A stretch of DNA of 64,000 nucleotides from Bdellovibrio reynosensis (GCF_022814725.1 NZ_CP093442.1:3100001-3164000), one strand, 5' to 3'. Positions 1 through 8,156 are shown, numbered from the stretch's first letter. Notes: a model not told the origin generated them from the sequence alone. Numbers and translations: made by a program.

Positions 1-10
1 GCACAATAAA

Positions 11-40
11 AAAACCCAACCTTGTGGGTTGGGCTTTTTA
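11..40 (-). terminator. Bidirectional intrinsic terminator
   Basis: A 7-bp perfect stem (15-21 with 27-33, cccaacc/ggttggg) has a 5-nt loop and is flanked by an A-run and a T-run. It lies about 25 nt past the stop of the minus-strand SPOR gene and could also end a plus-strand gene entering from the left. Confidence 0.85.
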
Positions 41-65
41 GGAATTGAAAATAGAGGATTATAAA

Positions 66-869
66 TTACTCAGTGATTTTTTGAACGATAGCAGAACCAA
101 CTTTTGTTTTGCTTAAAAGTTCAGTGCGGTAAGTTTGCGCTTCTTTTTGTGTAGCAAACTGACCTACGCTTACACGGAACCAAGTTTTACCGTTGATATT
201 TGCTGGTACATAAAATGCGCTGTAGCCTTGAGTTTTAAGGCCTGAAGCCATTTTTTGTGCTTCTGCTTCATCAGCATAAGAAGCAACTTGCACGGTGAAT
301 TTACCTACAGCGTATTGCGCCACATCTTTAGGTAAAGCTGTTGGGACGCGAGGTTGAGTCTTCGATGTTGGAGCTGAGTGAGAAGAAGGATTTTTACCTT
401 CAACCATGTTTTTAGCAGCCGTTGAAGGTTCCGCGTGAGGAGCTGTGTGCGTTGTAGGAGCTTCGTGAACAGTCGCTGCTGGCTTATGAGCATCCGCTGT
501 TTTAGCAGCAGGTGCATGACCCGGAGTTGGAGAATGCTCAGTGCCGTGGGCTGGTTCTTCTCCATGTGCTGTTTCGCCGTGTGCTTCGCCGTGGCCAGCG
601 TCAGCTGTCGCAGGAACAGTTTCATCAGCTACAAACTCTTCAGCAAGTTTTGCGATTTCTTCATCGGTCATTGCGCCCGTGCGCTCTTCACCATGAACAG
701 AAGCGACTTCACGCTCAGTGCCATGAGTATTTTTTTGCGGTTCAAGAGCTGCAAGCTGATGTTGATTGTCACTATACTTTTTGCCTACAAAGGTACCTAC
801 AGAAAAAGAAAGCAAAGAGATAAAGAAAACTATCGCTAGTTTTACGACGGCATCAGTTTTAGAACTCAT
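66..869 (-). CDS. SPOR-domain inner-membrane protein with His-rich linker
   Basis: Predicted single-pass inner-membrane protein with a periplasmic peptidoglycan-binding SPOR domain. Start chosen at the second Met (MSSKTDAVVKL) because GAGG lies 9 nt upstream; the longer frame starting at 884 has no SD. A short cytoplasmic tail is followed by a membrane segment at about residues 8-27. A long linker of about 130 residues is rich in His, Ala, Gly and Glu with recurrent HGE/HGT motifs. A C-terminal SPOR domain of about 75 residues begins near GKFTVQVASY. SPOR domains bind denuded septal glycan strands in FtsN/DedD-type proteins, so a role in division or wall remodelling is likely. The His-rich linker is unusual and might bind metal. 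The gene ends at an intrinsic terminator. Confidence 0.85.
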   Translation of the reverse strand: MSSKTDAVVKLAIVFFISLLSFSVGTFVGKKYSDNQHQLAALEPQKNTHGTEREVASVHGEERTGAMTDEEIAKLAEEFVADETVPATADAGHGEAHGETAHGEEPAHGTEHSPTPGHAPAAKTADAHKPAATVHEAPTTHTAPHAEPSTAAKNMVEGKNPSSHSAPTSKTQPRVPTALPKDVAQYAVGKFTVQVASYADEAEAQKMASGLKTQGYSAFYVPANINGKTWFRVSVGQFATQKEAQTYRTELLSKTKVGSAIVQKITE

Positions 870-999
870 TTTTTCAATCCTCATAGTATTAAACTCGCGT
901 GAATGCTTAGTTTAGGGCCCTTCCTTTGACCCCTAGTTCATGTTAGCTTTAAGTCCCGGAATTGGTCAATGATCAGAGCCCTAGCCCAAAGGAGTGTTC

Positions 1000-1851
1000 G
1001 TGGGAAATAGCGAAAAATCATACGATTGGAAGCAAGTCTTAGGTCAAGCTATCAAGGCTGTCAGTTTGGGACGGCAAGTCCTTCTTAATTATTTCGGTAA
1101 CTTAGAGCACATTGAAGAAAAGTTCCAAGCAGGACTGGTCAGTGAAGCTGATAAAGAATCTGAAAGAGTCATCGCAGAGCATCTTAAGAAAAATTTTCCT
1201 GAGATTGAATTCCTCGGCGAGGAAACCTTTGCTGCGACGAATTCTCCCGGGGCCAAGGTCGAGTGGAAGCCTGCGGGTCCCCACGGGCGTTGGATTCTAG
1301 ATCCCCTTGATGGAACTACGAACTATATTCATCGGTTCCCCATTTTCTGCATCAGCCTTGCGCTGGAATACCAAGGACAAATTCAAATCGCGGTGATAGA
1401 TGTGCCGATGTTAAACGAAACCTACACGGCTATTCGCGGACAAGGTGCTTTCGTTAATGGGCGTCCGTTGAAGGTCAGCAAAAATTCAAATCTTGAAAAA
1501 GCGTTGTTAGCTACAGGATTTGTGTCAGAGCATGAACACGTGATCGCTGAACAGTTGAAAATTTTCGATGAAATGGTGCGCGAATGCCGTGGCGTTCGTC
1601 GTCCTGGCGCTGCTGCCTACGATCTTGCGCAAGTGGCTCGTGGGGTGTTTGACGGCTATTGGGAAAGAAATATTCAACCCTGGGATGCAGGTGCCGGAAT
1701 CTTGTTAGTGGAAGAAGCCGGTGGAGTTGTCGAAACCTATCGCGGAGAAAAATACGATCCTTATAAAAATTCGATCGTGGCGGGAAATGCGGACCTTGTG
1801 CACAGCATGCAAAAGGTCCTCGTAAAGCATTTAAGTAAGGAAACTCAATAA
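1000..1851 (+). CDS. suhB: Inositol monophosphatase family protein
   Basis: Mg-dependent phosphatase of the IMPase/SuhB family, about 283 residues (normal length about 265). Metal-binding motifs are in order: EFLGEET near residue 70, the signature WILDPLDGTTNYIHRFP near 103, and WDAGAGILLVEEAGG near 225. All catalytic acidic residues expected for the family are visible. GTG at 1000 is preferred over GTG at 994 because AAGGAG overlaps the latter and sits 5-6 nt before 1000. In other bacteria SuhB hydrolyses inositol-1-phosphate and binds NusA during rRNA transcription; which role applies here cannot be read from sequence. It stands alone, divergent from the SPOR gene. Confidence 0.88.
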   Translation: MGNSEKSYDWKQVLGQAIKAVSLGRQVLLNYFGNLEHIEEKFQAGLVSEADKESERVIAEHLKKNFPEIEFLGEETFAATNSPGAKVEWKPAGPHGRWILDPLDGTTNYIHRFPIFCISLALEYQGQIQIAVIDVPMLNETYTAIRGQGAFVNGRPLKVSKNSNLEKALLATGFVSEHEHVIAEQLKIFDEMVRECRGVRRPGAAAYDLAQVARGVFDGYWERNIQPWDAGAGILLVEEAGGVVETYRGEKYDPYKNSIVAGNADLVHSMQKVLVKHLSKETQ

Positions 1852-1874
1852 GCCATTCGCAAAATGCAGGCGGC

Positions 1875-2447
1875 TTATTGATTCAAACTTTGCTGAATTT
1901 GCTGAGCTTTTGAAAGATGCTCTTGCACGTGGGACTTGGTTGTCTCTAGGAAAGCTTTAAACTCTGGGTTTTGAACCGCAGGAATAAATTTTTCGTTAAG
2001 ATCACGTAAAACCATTTCATGCATTGCGATTTGGTTTTCAATGTAAGCTTTATCGAAGTCCGCACCCTTTTTCTTTTTAAGATCAGCTAATTTATCTTTA
2101 GCATCTTTTTTCAAAGATTTTGCAGTGTCGTTATTTTTCATATCGATGTCCGCTTTCTTTGTGATCTTTTTTGCCTCTTTGTTGTTTTCTTTGTGTTGCT
2201 CTTCCATGTGTTTAGCGAAATCTTTTACTTCTTTATTTTCAGCTCTGCGTTTTGCAGCCTGAGCCATGTCGATCTCTGCATCGTTCGCTGTTTTTAAGAT
2301 TTCAGCGACTTCTTCTTGTGTCAGGTTCGTCGTTGTTTGCGTAGCCGACGGAGCCTGCATGCTGCCCCCACCTTGACCACTTTGTGCATGGGCAAACGAT
2401 ACAGAAAGAGATGCTATAACTGGAATTACCAATAACTTAAAGTTCAT
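1875..2447 (-). CDS. DUF4142 family secreted protein
   Basis: Exported helical protein of about 190 residues. The start at 2447 has a strong GGAGGA SD; the longer frame from 2537 adds 30 residues without signal character. A Sec signal peptide (residues 1-21, ending SFAHA) precedes a Gln/Gly-rich spacer. The DUF4142 four-helix region follows, with ferritin-like helices carrying spaced Glu/His, for example EIDMAQAAKRRAENKEVK and FAKHMEEQHKENN. The central part is Lys/Asp rich. DUF4142 proteins are periplasmic and often stress-linked, with unknown biochemical function. The gene converges on suhB with only 23 bp between stops. Confidence 0.8.
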   Translation of the reverse strand: MNFKLLVIPVIASLSVSFAHAQSGQGGGSMQAPSATQTTTNLTQEEVAEILKTANDAEIDMAQAAKRRAENKEVKDFAKHMEEQHKENNKEAKKITKKADIDMKNNDTAKSLKKDAKDKLADLKKKKGADFDKAYIENQIAMHEMVLRDLNEKFIPAVQNPEFKAFLETTKSHVQEHLSKAQQIQQSLNQ

Positions 2448-2553
2448 TATAATCCTCCAAAAAGAGTGGTTTGTTTTTGGCAGCCTCGCCCATTTATACA
2501 GTTTTGAGCAAGTTTCTGATTTAATTTCAGCGAACATACATAGTAGTTTTAAA

Positions 2554-3843
2554 CTACAAAGTTTTTATAATCTGTAAGGCCGCTTTCTTTCCTTGTTCAA
2601 TGGCACCATGAACTGTTCCCTGTGCAGAACCTTTTGCTGTGGCTTCTCCGCAAACCCAGATTCTTTTTTCAAATGGCAAAGAAAAGTTGTGGGGAGTTTT
2701 CTTATGCTGAACTCGGGTATAAGAATACGCGCCGAGAGTGTAGGGATCCGCGCTCCAATTGTGGTTGTGAGATTCAAGCACTTGGTCTTTTATAAATTGC
2801 ACATTCTTGGCGGTCACTTCCGCCAATGTCGTTAAAGCAGCGGTTATTTTTCTATCCGCACTCCATCTCGACATTTCAAAAGCCTTCGGTCCGCCTTGCC
2901 AAGCTACAAGATAATTTGTGCGCACAGGATTTTGAGTCCACCAAGTGGGGAAGTAGTATTCTGGATCCGCTCTTAAGAACGCAGGGGCGGCTTCAGTCAA
3001 AGTTTCCCAAAAGCGGGTTTTAAACTTAAAAACCATTTTTTGGACATGGCCCATTTCAAAAACATTCAGTTGCGTTTTTATTTCAGGGATATCAGGAATG
3101 ATTTCAATTTTTGATTTAGGATGTTCACCTACAAGCACACCTAGGGGAACCGTAACAACGACATAGCTGGCAGTTAAAACCTTTTTCCTGCCGCTTGCTA
3201 AGCATTCAACTTGGACTGCGGAGTTGGACCAGTGAATGGTTTTTGCCACGTGTTTGAACTTAATGCGCTTCTTCTGTTTTTCGGTAAGCAAGTGCGAAAG
3301 CACTTTTACATAGGGAACCGCCGGACGAAAGGTGTCTAGCTTATTAAGTTTTGAATCTTCAGTTTTTTCAGCCAGCGCCAAATAGCGTTCGCCCATTAGA
3401 TCCGTGTCAGCACCATAAAAACCTTCGACATAAGCTTTGAACTGATTGACGGATTTCGCTGGAAATTTGTGGTGATGCAGAAAATCCGTGACGCTTTGAT
3501 CGGGCTCGCGATCTTTTTTTAAGCGCTTAGAGATGATTTCAATATCTTTCCAAGGGTCCTTTTTCTCGGTCAGTTTTCCAGCTTGATATGTAGCACTGTT
3601 GTCATTGGAATCTATAAACGGCAAAGCATGTTTTTCGAAGTGTTCAATAAATTCCGGCGTAGCACCGTGAATAAACTCAGCGCCATATTCAAAATGATTG
3701 TCGGAATAAACTCTTCCGCCTATGCGGTCCCGAGCTTCTAAAAGTAAGACTGTTTTACCTTGCTCAAGAAGGTTTGCAGCACAGGAAAGGCCTGCCGCTC
3801 CTGCACCAATGATAATAACGTCTATGGACTTCTTCTTTGGCAT
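2554..3843 (-). CDS. Flavin-containing monoamine oxidase family protein
   Basis: FAD-dependent amine oxidase of 429 residues with no signal peptide, so cytoplasmic. The N-terminal dinucleotide-binding motif IIGAGAAGLSCAANLLEQG is followed by LEARDRIGGRV, the typical RxGGR flavin contact. The C-terminal FAD motif is WVCGEATAKGSAQGTVHGA, where the chain wraps the flavin. Together these match the monoamine oxidase / polyamine oxidase / LSD1 superfamily. Substrate cannot be assigned; oxidation of amines or polyamines, possibly from prey, is inference. An intrinsic terminator lies between it and the upstream csbD gene, so it is probably transcribed alone. Confidence 0.87.
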   Translation of the reverse strand: MPKKKSIDVIIIGAGAAGLSCAANLLEQGKTVLLLEARDRIGGRVYSDNHFEYGAEFIHGATPEFIEHFEKHALPFIDSNDNSATYQAGKLTEKKDPWKDIEIISKRLKKDREPDQSVTDFLHHHKFPAKSVNQFKAYVEGFYGADTDLMGERYLALAEKTEDSKLNKLDTFRPAVPYVKVLSHLLTEKQKKRIKFKHVAKTIHWSNSAVQVECLASGRKKVLTASYVVVTVPLGVLVGEHPKSKIEIIPDIPEIKTQLNVFEMGHVQKMVFKFKTRFWETLTEAAPAFLRADPEYYFPTWWTQNPVRTNYLVAWQGGPKAFEMSRWSADRKITAALTTLAEVTAKNVQFIKDQVLESHNHNWSADPYTLGAYSYTRVQHKKTPHNFSLPFEKRIWVCGEATAKGSAQGTVHGAIEQGKKAALQIIKTL

Positions 3844-3891
3844 GGCTTAAGGATAAGCGCGGCCACCAAGGGGCTCAATCAACAGTGGCGT

Positions 3892-3931
3892 AAAACAAAA
3901 AGAGGATCTTTAATGATCCTCTTTTTGTTTT
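3892..3931 (-). terminator. Strong intrinsic terminator after csbD-like gene
   Basis: A 17-bp perfect stem (3892-3908 with 3915-3931) with a 6-nt loop is rich in A on one side and T on the other, so it can act in both directions. It lies 26 nt past the CsbD stop codon. Confidence 0.9.
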
Positions 3932-3956
3932 GCCCTCGATTGGATTGATATTTTAT

Positions 3957-4226
3957 CTAATGAGAAAGTTTGTCTTTCGCTTTATCAATTCCTCTGTTGA
4001 GCTTGTCGGAAAGTGTATCGCCAGAGTCTTCAAATCGTCCCATAACATCATCTACTTGACGTTTTGCTTCGTCTTTAGATAGTCCGACTTTTTGTTGTAC
4101 TAGACCTTGCAGAGCTTCCGTATTACCTTTAGTTCTTTGGATCTCATCGTCGGTGAGTTCACCCCATTTTTTACGGAGCTCACCGGAAATCTCTTTGATT
4201 TTTCCTTCGAAGATATCTTTATTCAT
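3957..4226 (-). CDS. CsbD-like general stress protein
   Basis: Small hydrophilic CsbD-family protein of 89 residues. The family N-terminal signature is clear: MNKDIFEGKIKEISGELR followed by KKWGELTDDE. The second half is a Lys/Asp-rich helix ending KLNRGIDKAKDKLSH. CsbD is a sigma-B general-stress gene in Bacillus and its homologues are widespread stress-induced proteins without known activity. A strong AGGAGGTC SD lies 7 nt before the ATG. A TATAAT-like hexamer lies a little further upstream on the minus strand, but no convincing -35 is seen. It is divergent from the flagellar operon. Confidence 0.88.
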   Translation of the reverse strand: MNKDIFEGKIKEISGELRKKWGELTDDEIQRTKGNTEALQGLVQQKVGLSKDEAKRQVDDVMGRFEDSGDTLSDKLNRGIDKAKDKLSH

Positions 4227-4348
4227 AAAGACCTCCTGTTGCTTTCAATTATAACACTCACGTTATTTTTTGATACTGGACAGTCAAATCTTCCCGCCAA
4301 AACTTTGACTACTGTCAGAGAAAAATTGCACCGGAAACATTTTCCCCC

Positions 4349-4365
4349 CAGGCAAAATTTGCCTG
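4349..4365. promoter_or_regulatory. Perfect palindrome upstream of fliL
   Basis: Sequence CAGGCAAA-A-TTTGCCTG has 8-bp perfect arms around one central base. It lies between the divergent csbD and fliL genes, about 80 bp upstream of the likely fliL transcription start, a normal distance for an enhancer-binding-protein site. Operator function is inference. Confidence 0.5.
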
Positions 4366-4380
4366 AGATCAAATATGTTG

Positions 4381-4410
4381 GACCGCAGTCTGTCCGTCTA
4401 GACCACAGTC
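4381..4410 (+). promoter_or_regulatory. Helically phased direct repeats before the fliL promoter
   Basis: GACCGCAGTC at 4381-4390 and GACCACAGTC at 4401-4410 differ at one base and are spaced exactly 20 bp apart, close to two helical turns. They sit just upstream of the sigma-54-like promoter and may be activator sites. A protein binding them is not known from sequence. Confidence 0.45.
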
Positions 4411-4413
4411 CTG

Positions 4414-4430
4414 TTGGCATTCCAGTTGCT
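4414..4430 (+). promoter_or_regulatory. Sigma-54-type (-24/-12) promoter of the flagellar operon
   Basis: TTGGCATTCCAGTTGCT matches the RpoN consensus TGGCAC-N5-TTGC with GG (4416-4417) and GC (4428-4429) separated by exactly 10 nt. Transcription would start near 4440, giving a leader of about 38 nt before fliL. RpoN control of middle flagellar operons is well established in Vibrio, Pseudomonas and Campylobacter. Confidence 0.7.
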
Positions 4431-4460
4431 TACCTTTTCGTAAGGACCACCTTGTGGGTC
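4429..4460 (+). promoter_or_regulatory. Small hairpins at the fliL leader
   Basis: Two adjacent inverted repeats are present: CTTAC/GTAAG (4429-4433, 4440-4444) and GACCAC-CTT-GTGG-GTC (4445-4460, one bulge). The second would lie in the 5' leader directly before the GGAGG SD. Function unknown. Confidence 0.35.
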
Positions 4461-4477
4461 ATCATCATGGAGGATGA

Positions 4478-5014
4478 ATGGCTGAAGAAAAAGCAGCAGC
4501 AGCAGAAGTTAGTGCCGGAGCCGGTGGCGGTTCTGGACAAAAGCCTATCCTATTAATTGCTTTAGCTGTGATTAATATGCTCGTCGTCGCTGGCGTTGGA
4601 TTTATGCTTTACAAAGGACGCCAAAAAGAAGCGGCTGAACCAAAAATCGAACACGTTATTAAAGGTGAAGCTCAGGCGCAAGCGCATGAAGCTACTGAAC
4701 AAAAGGAAGTTATCGGTAAGGTGATTCCACTTGAAACCTTTATCGTGAATCTTGCTGGATCTAAAGGACGTAAAGTTGCCAAAGTGAATATGGAGCTTGA
4801 AGTTCAAGGTGAACACGTTTTAGAAGAAATCGAAAAACGTAAAGCGCAAATACGCGATATCATCATTATCATTCTGTCTTCAAAGTCCTTTGAAGACGTT
4901 TCATCGCGTGAAGGTAAAGACAATCTAAGAAATGAAATCAAGGACACCATCAACTCTTTCCTAGTTCAAGGAAAGATCTCTAACGTGTTCTTCACTGAGT
5001 TTATCTATAACTAA
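4478..5014 (+). CDS. fliL: Flagellar basal body-associated protein FliL
   Basis: Single-pass inner-membrane protein that rings the stator units of the flagellar motor. Of 178 residues, the first 22 are Ala/Gly/Glu-rich and cytoplasmic. A membrane helix follows (about 23-44, ILLIALAVINMLVVAGVGFM), then a periplasmic domain containing VIPLETFIVNLAG, which aligns with the conserved FliL core, and a C-terminal end FLVQGKISNVFFTEFIYN typical of the family. SD GGAGG lies 4 nt before the ATG. It is the first gene of a tightly packed flagellar operon reading to fliA, driven by the sigma-54-like promoter just upstream. Confidence 0.92.
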   Translation: MAEEKAAAAEVSAGAGGGSGQKPILLIALAVINMLVVAGVGFMLYKGRQKEAAEPKIEHVIKGEAQAQAHEATEQKEVIGKVIPLETFIVNLAGSKGRKVAKVNMELEVQGEHVLEEIEKRKAQIRDIIIIILSSKSFEDVSSREGKDNLRNEIKDTINSFLVQGKISNVFFTEFIYN

Positions 5015-5023
5015 GGCAGGACT

Positions 5024-6028
5024 ATGAATCAGGTTCTATCGCAAAGTGAAGTAGATGCTCTGTTAGCCGCCGTCTCTGATGGCGACGTCGCCTCGTCGGA
5101 TTCGCCGAAGGCCGAAACAGCGCAGAACTTGGGTAAGGTCGATGAGCGTAAGATTGTTTCCTACGATCTTACCAGCCAAGACCGTATTATCCGTGGTCGT
5201 CTACCACAGCTTGAAGTTATTTACGAAAAGTTCATGAGAGCTTTCCGCGTTTCTCTATCTTCAGCACTTCGTAAAATCGCTTCGATCACTTTAACGTCCA
5301 CAGAATTTTTAAAATTCGGTGAGTTTATCAATACATTGCCAATGCCAACATGCATGAGCGTTCTGCGTTTTGGTAACTTGCGTGGTTCGGCCCTTTTCGT
5401 TATCGAAAGTAAGCTTGCTTACGCATTAGTAGATAGCTTCTTTGGTGGCGCGGATCGTCCTTATACAAAAATTGACGGTAAAGATTTTACTCCGATTGAA
5501 CTTTCCATCGTGCAAAAAGTCGTGGGTCTTGCGATCAACGATCTAGAGCAAGCGTGGGCTTCGATTGAAAAAATCGGTTGTTCTTTTGTTCGTACCGAAG
5601 TGAATCCACAATTCGTAGGTATCGTGCCTCCGACAGACGTGGTTATCGCTTCTACATTTGACGTGGAATTGGAAAACGCGACAGGAACTATTTCCATCGT
5701 TATTCCTTACGCGACTATCGAGCCGATTAAACAAAAACTTTCCACTGGTTTCCAAGTAGAGTCAGACCAAACAGATAAAAAACTTTGGACTTCGATCATC
5801 CATGAACAGCTTTTAGAAACTGACATGGAAATCAAAGTGAATCTTGGTGAAACAGAGATCAAACTTAAAGACATGATGAATCTTAAAGTGGGCGACGTGC
5901 TTCCTTTAGATCAGGATGCTTCTGGTGAGTTTGATGTGACAGTTGAAGGCGTTAAAAAATTTAAAGGTTATTACGGAATACATCACGGCACAGTGGCAGT
6001 TCAAGTAACTCGTCCGGTGCAGAAGTAA
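5024..6028 (+). CDS. fliM: Flagellar motor switch protein FliM
   Basis: C-ring switch protein of 334 residues, normal length. The N-terminal CheY-P binding peptide MNQVLSQSEVDALLAAV is intact, so rotational switching by chemotaxis signals is expected. The middle CheC-like domain carries the GG hinge region around LVDSFFGGADRPY. The C-terminal SpoA domain (about residues 250-330) includes KVGDVLPLD. It assembles with FliG above and FliN below. SD AGGAC; 9 nt separate it from fliL. Confidence 0.96.
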   Translation: MNQVLSQSEVDALLAAVSDGDVASSDSPKAETAQNLGKVDERKIVSYDLTSQDRIIRGRLPQLEVIYEKFMRAFRVSLSSALRKIASITLTSTEFLKFGEFINTLPMPTCMSVLRFGNLRGSALFVIESKLAYALVDSFFGGADRPYTKIDGKDFTPIELSIVQKVVGLAINDLEQAWASIEKIGCSFVRTEVNPQFVGIVPPTDVVIASTFDVELENATGTISIVIPYATIEPIKQKLSTGFQVESDQTDKKLWTSIIHEQLLETDMEIKVNLGETEIKLKDMMNLKVGDVLPLDQDASGEFDVTVEGVKKFKGYYGIHHGTVAVQVTRPVQK

Positions 6029-6043
6029 GAGCAGGGGGAATAG

Positions 6044-6424
6044 ATGACAGACGATTCTTTAGATAATTTGGCTGAACAGCTGGTGGCGGAAGCAACCGGC
6101 ATGGCAGAAGGCGGCGGCGGCGGAGCTAAAAAATCTGCAGCAGCAGACCTTAGCGGCAGCCAAGATAGAAATTTAAATTTAATTTTGGATATTCCATTAA
6201 AAGTTTCCGTTGAACTGGGTCGTACTAAAATGCCAGTCAGCGAACTTTTAAACTTAACGCAAGGAAGTGTTATTGAGCTTAACAAACTTGCGGGTGAGCC
6301 CATGGAAGTTTACGTGAATGACAAATTGATCGCCCGCGGTGAAGCGGTTGTGGTCAATGAAAAATTCGGTGTTCGTTTAACTGATATTATTTCTCCGGCT
6401 GAGCGCGTAGAGCAGCTTAAGTAA
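6044..6424 (+). CDS. fliN: Flagellar motor switch protein FliN
   Basis: Small C-ring protein of 126 residues. The first 45 residues are acidic and contain a poly-Gly stretch. The C-terminal SpoA domain starts at LILDIPLKVSVELGRTKM and continues with PVSELLNLTQGSVIELNK and ARGEAVVVNEKFGVRLTDI, which is diagnostic for FliN/YscQ-type proteins. It forms the base of the C-ring and docks the FliH/FliI export ATPase complex. It follows fliM by 15 nt with a GGGGGAA SD. Confidence 0.96.
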   Translation: MTDDSLDNLAEQLVAEATGMAEGGGGGAKKSAAADLSGSQDRNLNLILDIPLKVSVELGRTKMPVSELLNLTQGSVIELNKLAGEPMEVYVNDKLIARGEAVVVNEKFGVRLTDIISPAERVEQLK

Positions 6425-6434
6425 GAGGTATTAG

Positions 6435-7118
6435 ATGCGTTTGTTGCTTTCTTTCATTTTTATGGTTTCGGTTTCAGCGCAAGCTGGTGAAGCAGTTGTT
6501 GAAAAAACAGCGGCGGCAGCAGTGGTTGCGGAAAACACAACATCAGCAGCAGTTTCGGAAGAAGCCGCTACTGCTGTTGAAACAAATAAAATCGACAACC
6601 GTCATGAGTCAGAGATTCCTTTGAATCTTGATAAAAATAAGAAAGCAGCTTCAGAAGGCAGTGGCCTTTTCCGCATTCTATTTACACTTTCGATTTTAGG
6701 TTTGGTGGGTACGGGTGCTTACTTCTTCCTGCGTAAGTACTCTGTTCCAAAAGCTAAAAAGCACCAAACTCAAATCAAAGTTTTGCAACAGCACTATTTG
6801 GGTCCTAAGAAAAGCTTGGCAATTGTAAGAGTTGCCGGTGAGTCGATCCTGATTGGTATCACTGATCACAATATTTCCATGATCAAGCCTTTGTCTTTGA
6901 TGGACGATGAAGTTCCAGAAGAAGCTCCACAAAATTTCGGTAAAGTTCTTGGTGGTATGTCGCCAAAAGCAAGCTTCACGAATGACGATGAGACGGAAGA
7001 GGCTGCTCCAGTAGCAAAACGTGCTTCCCGTGACCTTGATAGCGATGAAGAATTCGCGATCAGCGGTATTAAAGATATCGTTTCTAAAAGACTTAAGGGA
7101 ATGAGGTCTTTCCAGTGA
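6435..7118 (+). CDS. fliO: Flagellar export protein FliO
   Basis: Assembly factor for the FliPQR export gate. Of 227 residues, the N-terminus looks like a signal peptide (MRLLLSFIFMVSVSAQA), followed by an Ala/Glu-rich periplasmic stretch. One membrane helix lies around residues 78-98, and a cytoplasmic FliO domain includes QIKVLQQHYLGPKKSLAIVR, the conserved family segment. The remaining tail is acidic and ends ISGIKDIVSKRLKGMRSF. The length is longer than E. coli FliO but similar to that of bacteria with long periplasmic FliO. It overlaps fliP by 4 nt (GTGA). Confidence 0.88.
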   Translation: MRLLLSFIFMVSVSAQAGEAVVEKTAAAAVVAENTTSAAVSEEAATAVETNKIDNRHESEIPLNLDKNKKAASEGSGLFRILFTLSILGLVGTGAYFFLRKYSVPKAKKHQTQIKVLQQHYLGPKKSLAIVRVAGESILIGITDHNISMIKPLSLMDDEVPEEAPQNFGKVLGGMSPKASFTNDDETEEAAPVAKRASRDLDSDEEFAISGIKDIVSKRLKGMRSFQ

Positions 7119-7873
7119 TTAAAATGAATTGGTCCCGCTGGAGTTTATTACTTATTCCTTTTTTCTTGTTGGTAGCCTCTAGCGCATTTGCGCAAGTGAC
7201 TTTGCCAACTGTAAATCTTGGTTTTAAAACGACAGACAATCCAAATGAAGTGGTGAACGCGGTTAAATTGATTCTGATCATGACAGTGCTAACTTTGGCA
7301 CCGGCGATCTTGATCATGATGACTGGTTTTACTCGCATCATCATCGTTCTATCCTTCTTAAGACAAGCGATGGGTGTGCAACAAATGCCGCCAAATCAAT
7401 TGCTAGTGGGCTTGTCTTTATTCCTGACTTTCTTTGTGATGCAACCGGTATTTAACGAAGTAAATACGAAAGGTATTCAGCCTTATCTTGCGGGAACGAT
7501 CTCTCAAGAAGTGGCGATTGATAATACTTTGGCTCCGCTTCGTAAATTCATGTTTCATCAGACCCGTGATTCTGACTTAGCTTTGTTTATTAAATTATCA
7601 AAAGTTGAAAAGCCAAAAACCCGTGCGGATGTTCCGACGATGGTTTTAGTTCCTGCCTTCGTGGTTTCAGAACTTAAGACGGCTTTCCAAATTGGTTTCA
7701 TCATTTTCCTTCCGTTCCTGGTCATCGATATCGTGGCAGCCAGTGTGCTTATGGCCATGGGTATGATGATGCTTCCGCCAGTTGTGATTTCATTACCTTT
7801 CAAGATCATGTTGTTCGTTTTGGTTGATGGTTGGGGATTATTAATTGGTTCGATGGTTAAAAGTTTCGGTTAG
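7115..7873 (+). CDS. fliP: Flagellar type III export gate protein FliP
   Basis: Export-gate core subunit of 252 residues. A cleavable-type signal sequence (residues 1-27) is followed by four hydrophobic segments. The family signature FTRIIIVLSFLRQAMGVQQM is followed by PPNQLLVGLSLFLTFFVM. The late segment includes DIVAASVLMAMGMMMLPP, the second highly conserved FliP block. GTG at 7115 is taken as the start because GAGG lies 8 nt upstream and it overlaps the fliO stop; ATG at 7124 is possible. Confidence 0.96.
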   Translation: MIKMNWSRWSLLLIPFFLLVASSAFAQVTLPTVNLGFKTTDNPNEVVNAVKLILIMTVLTLAPAILIMMTGFTRIIIVLSFLRQAMGVQQMPPNQLLVGLSLFLTFFVMQPVFNEVNTKGIQPYLAGTISQEVAIDNTLAPLRKFMFHQTRDSDLALFIKLSKVEKPKTRADVPTMVLVPAFVVSELKTAFQIGFIIFLPFLVIDIVAASVLMAMGMMMLPPVVISLPFKIMLFVLVDGWGLLIGSMVKSFG

Positions 7874-7882
7874 AGGGGAAAA

Positions 7883-8155
7883 ATGACTGAAGAATTAGTG
7901 ATTAAACTTGGACAAGATGCCCTAAGAACAACTGCGATGCTGGCGGCTCCGTTACTTATTAGCACCCTGGTTGTGGGTTTGGCTGTCAGTATTTTTCAAG
8001 CTTTGACTCAAATCAATGAGGCGACTTTAACTTTCATTCCAAAAATGATCGTCGTTGCCTTGGTGATCGTGTTAGCTGGTCCGTGGATGATGGACGTGAT
8101 GAGCGCTTACACTGTGAATCTTTTCGATAACATCGCTGTGATGGTAAGGGAATAG
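7883..8155 (+). CDS. fliQ: Flagellar export gate protein FliQ
   Basis: Two-helix export-gate subunit of 90 residues. The hairpin of two membrane helices is visible (about 16-40 and 50-75), and the family pattern is SIFQALTQINEATLTFIPKM. It assembles with FliP and FliR in a helical core. SD GAGGGG lies just after the fliP stop. Confidence 0.96.
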   Translation: MTEELVIKLGQDALRTTAMLAAPLLISTLVVGLAVSIFQALTQINEATLTFIPKMIVVALVIVLAGPWMMDVMSAYTVNLFDNIAVMVRE

Positions 8156-8156
8156 C

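Noticed and set aside
305-839. Three overlapping frames of 100-134 residues opposite or within the SPOR gene
   Set aside because: They have no SD, no domain and arise from the biased codons of the His/Ala linker.
4107-4556. 149-residue plus-strand frame across the csbD-fliL gap
   Set aside because: It runs through csbD in antisense, the promoter region and the fliL start without SD or domain.
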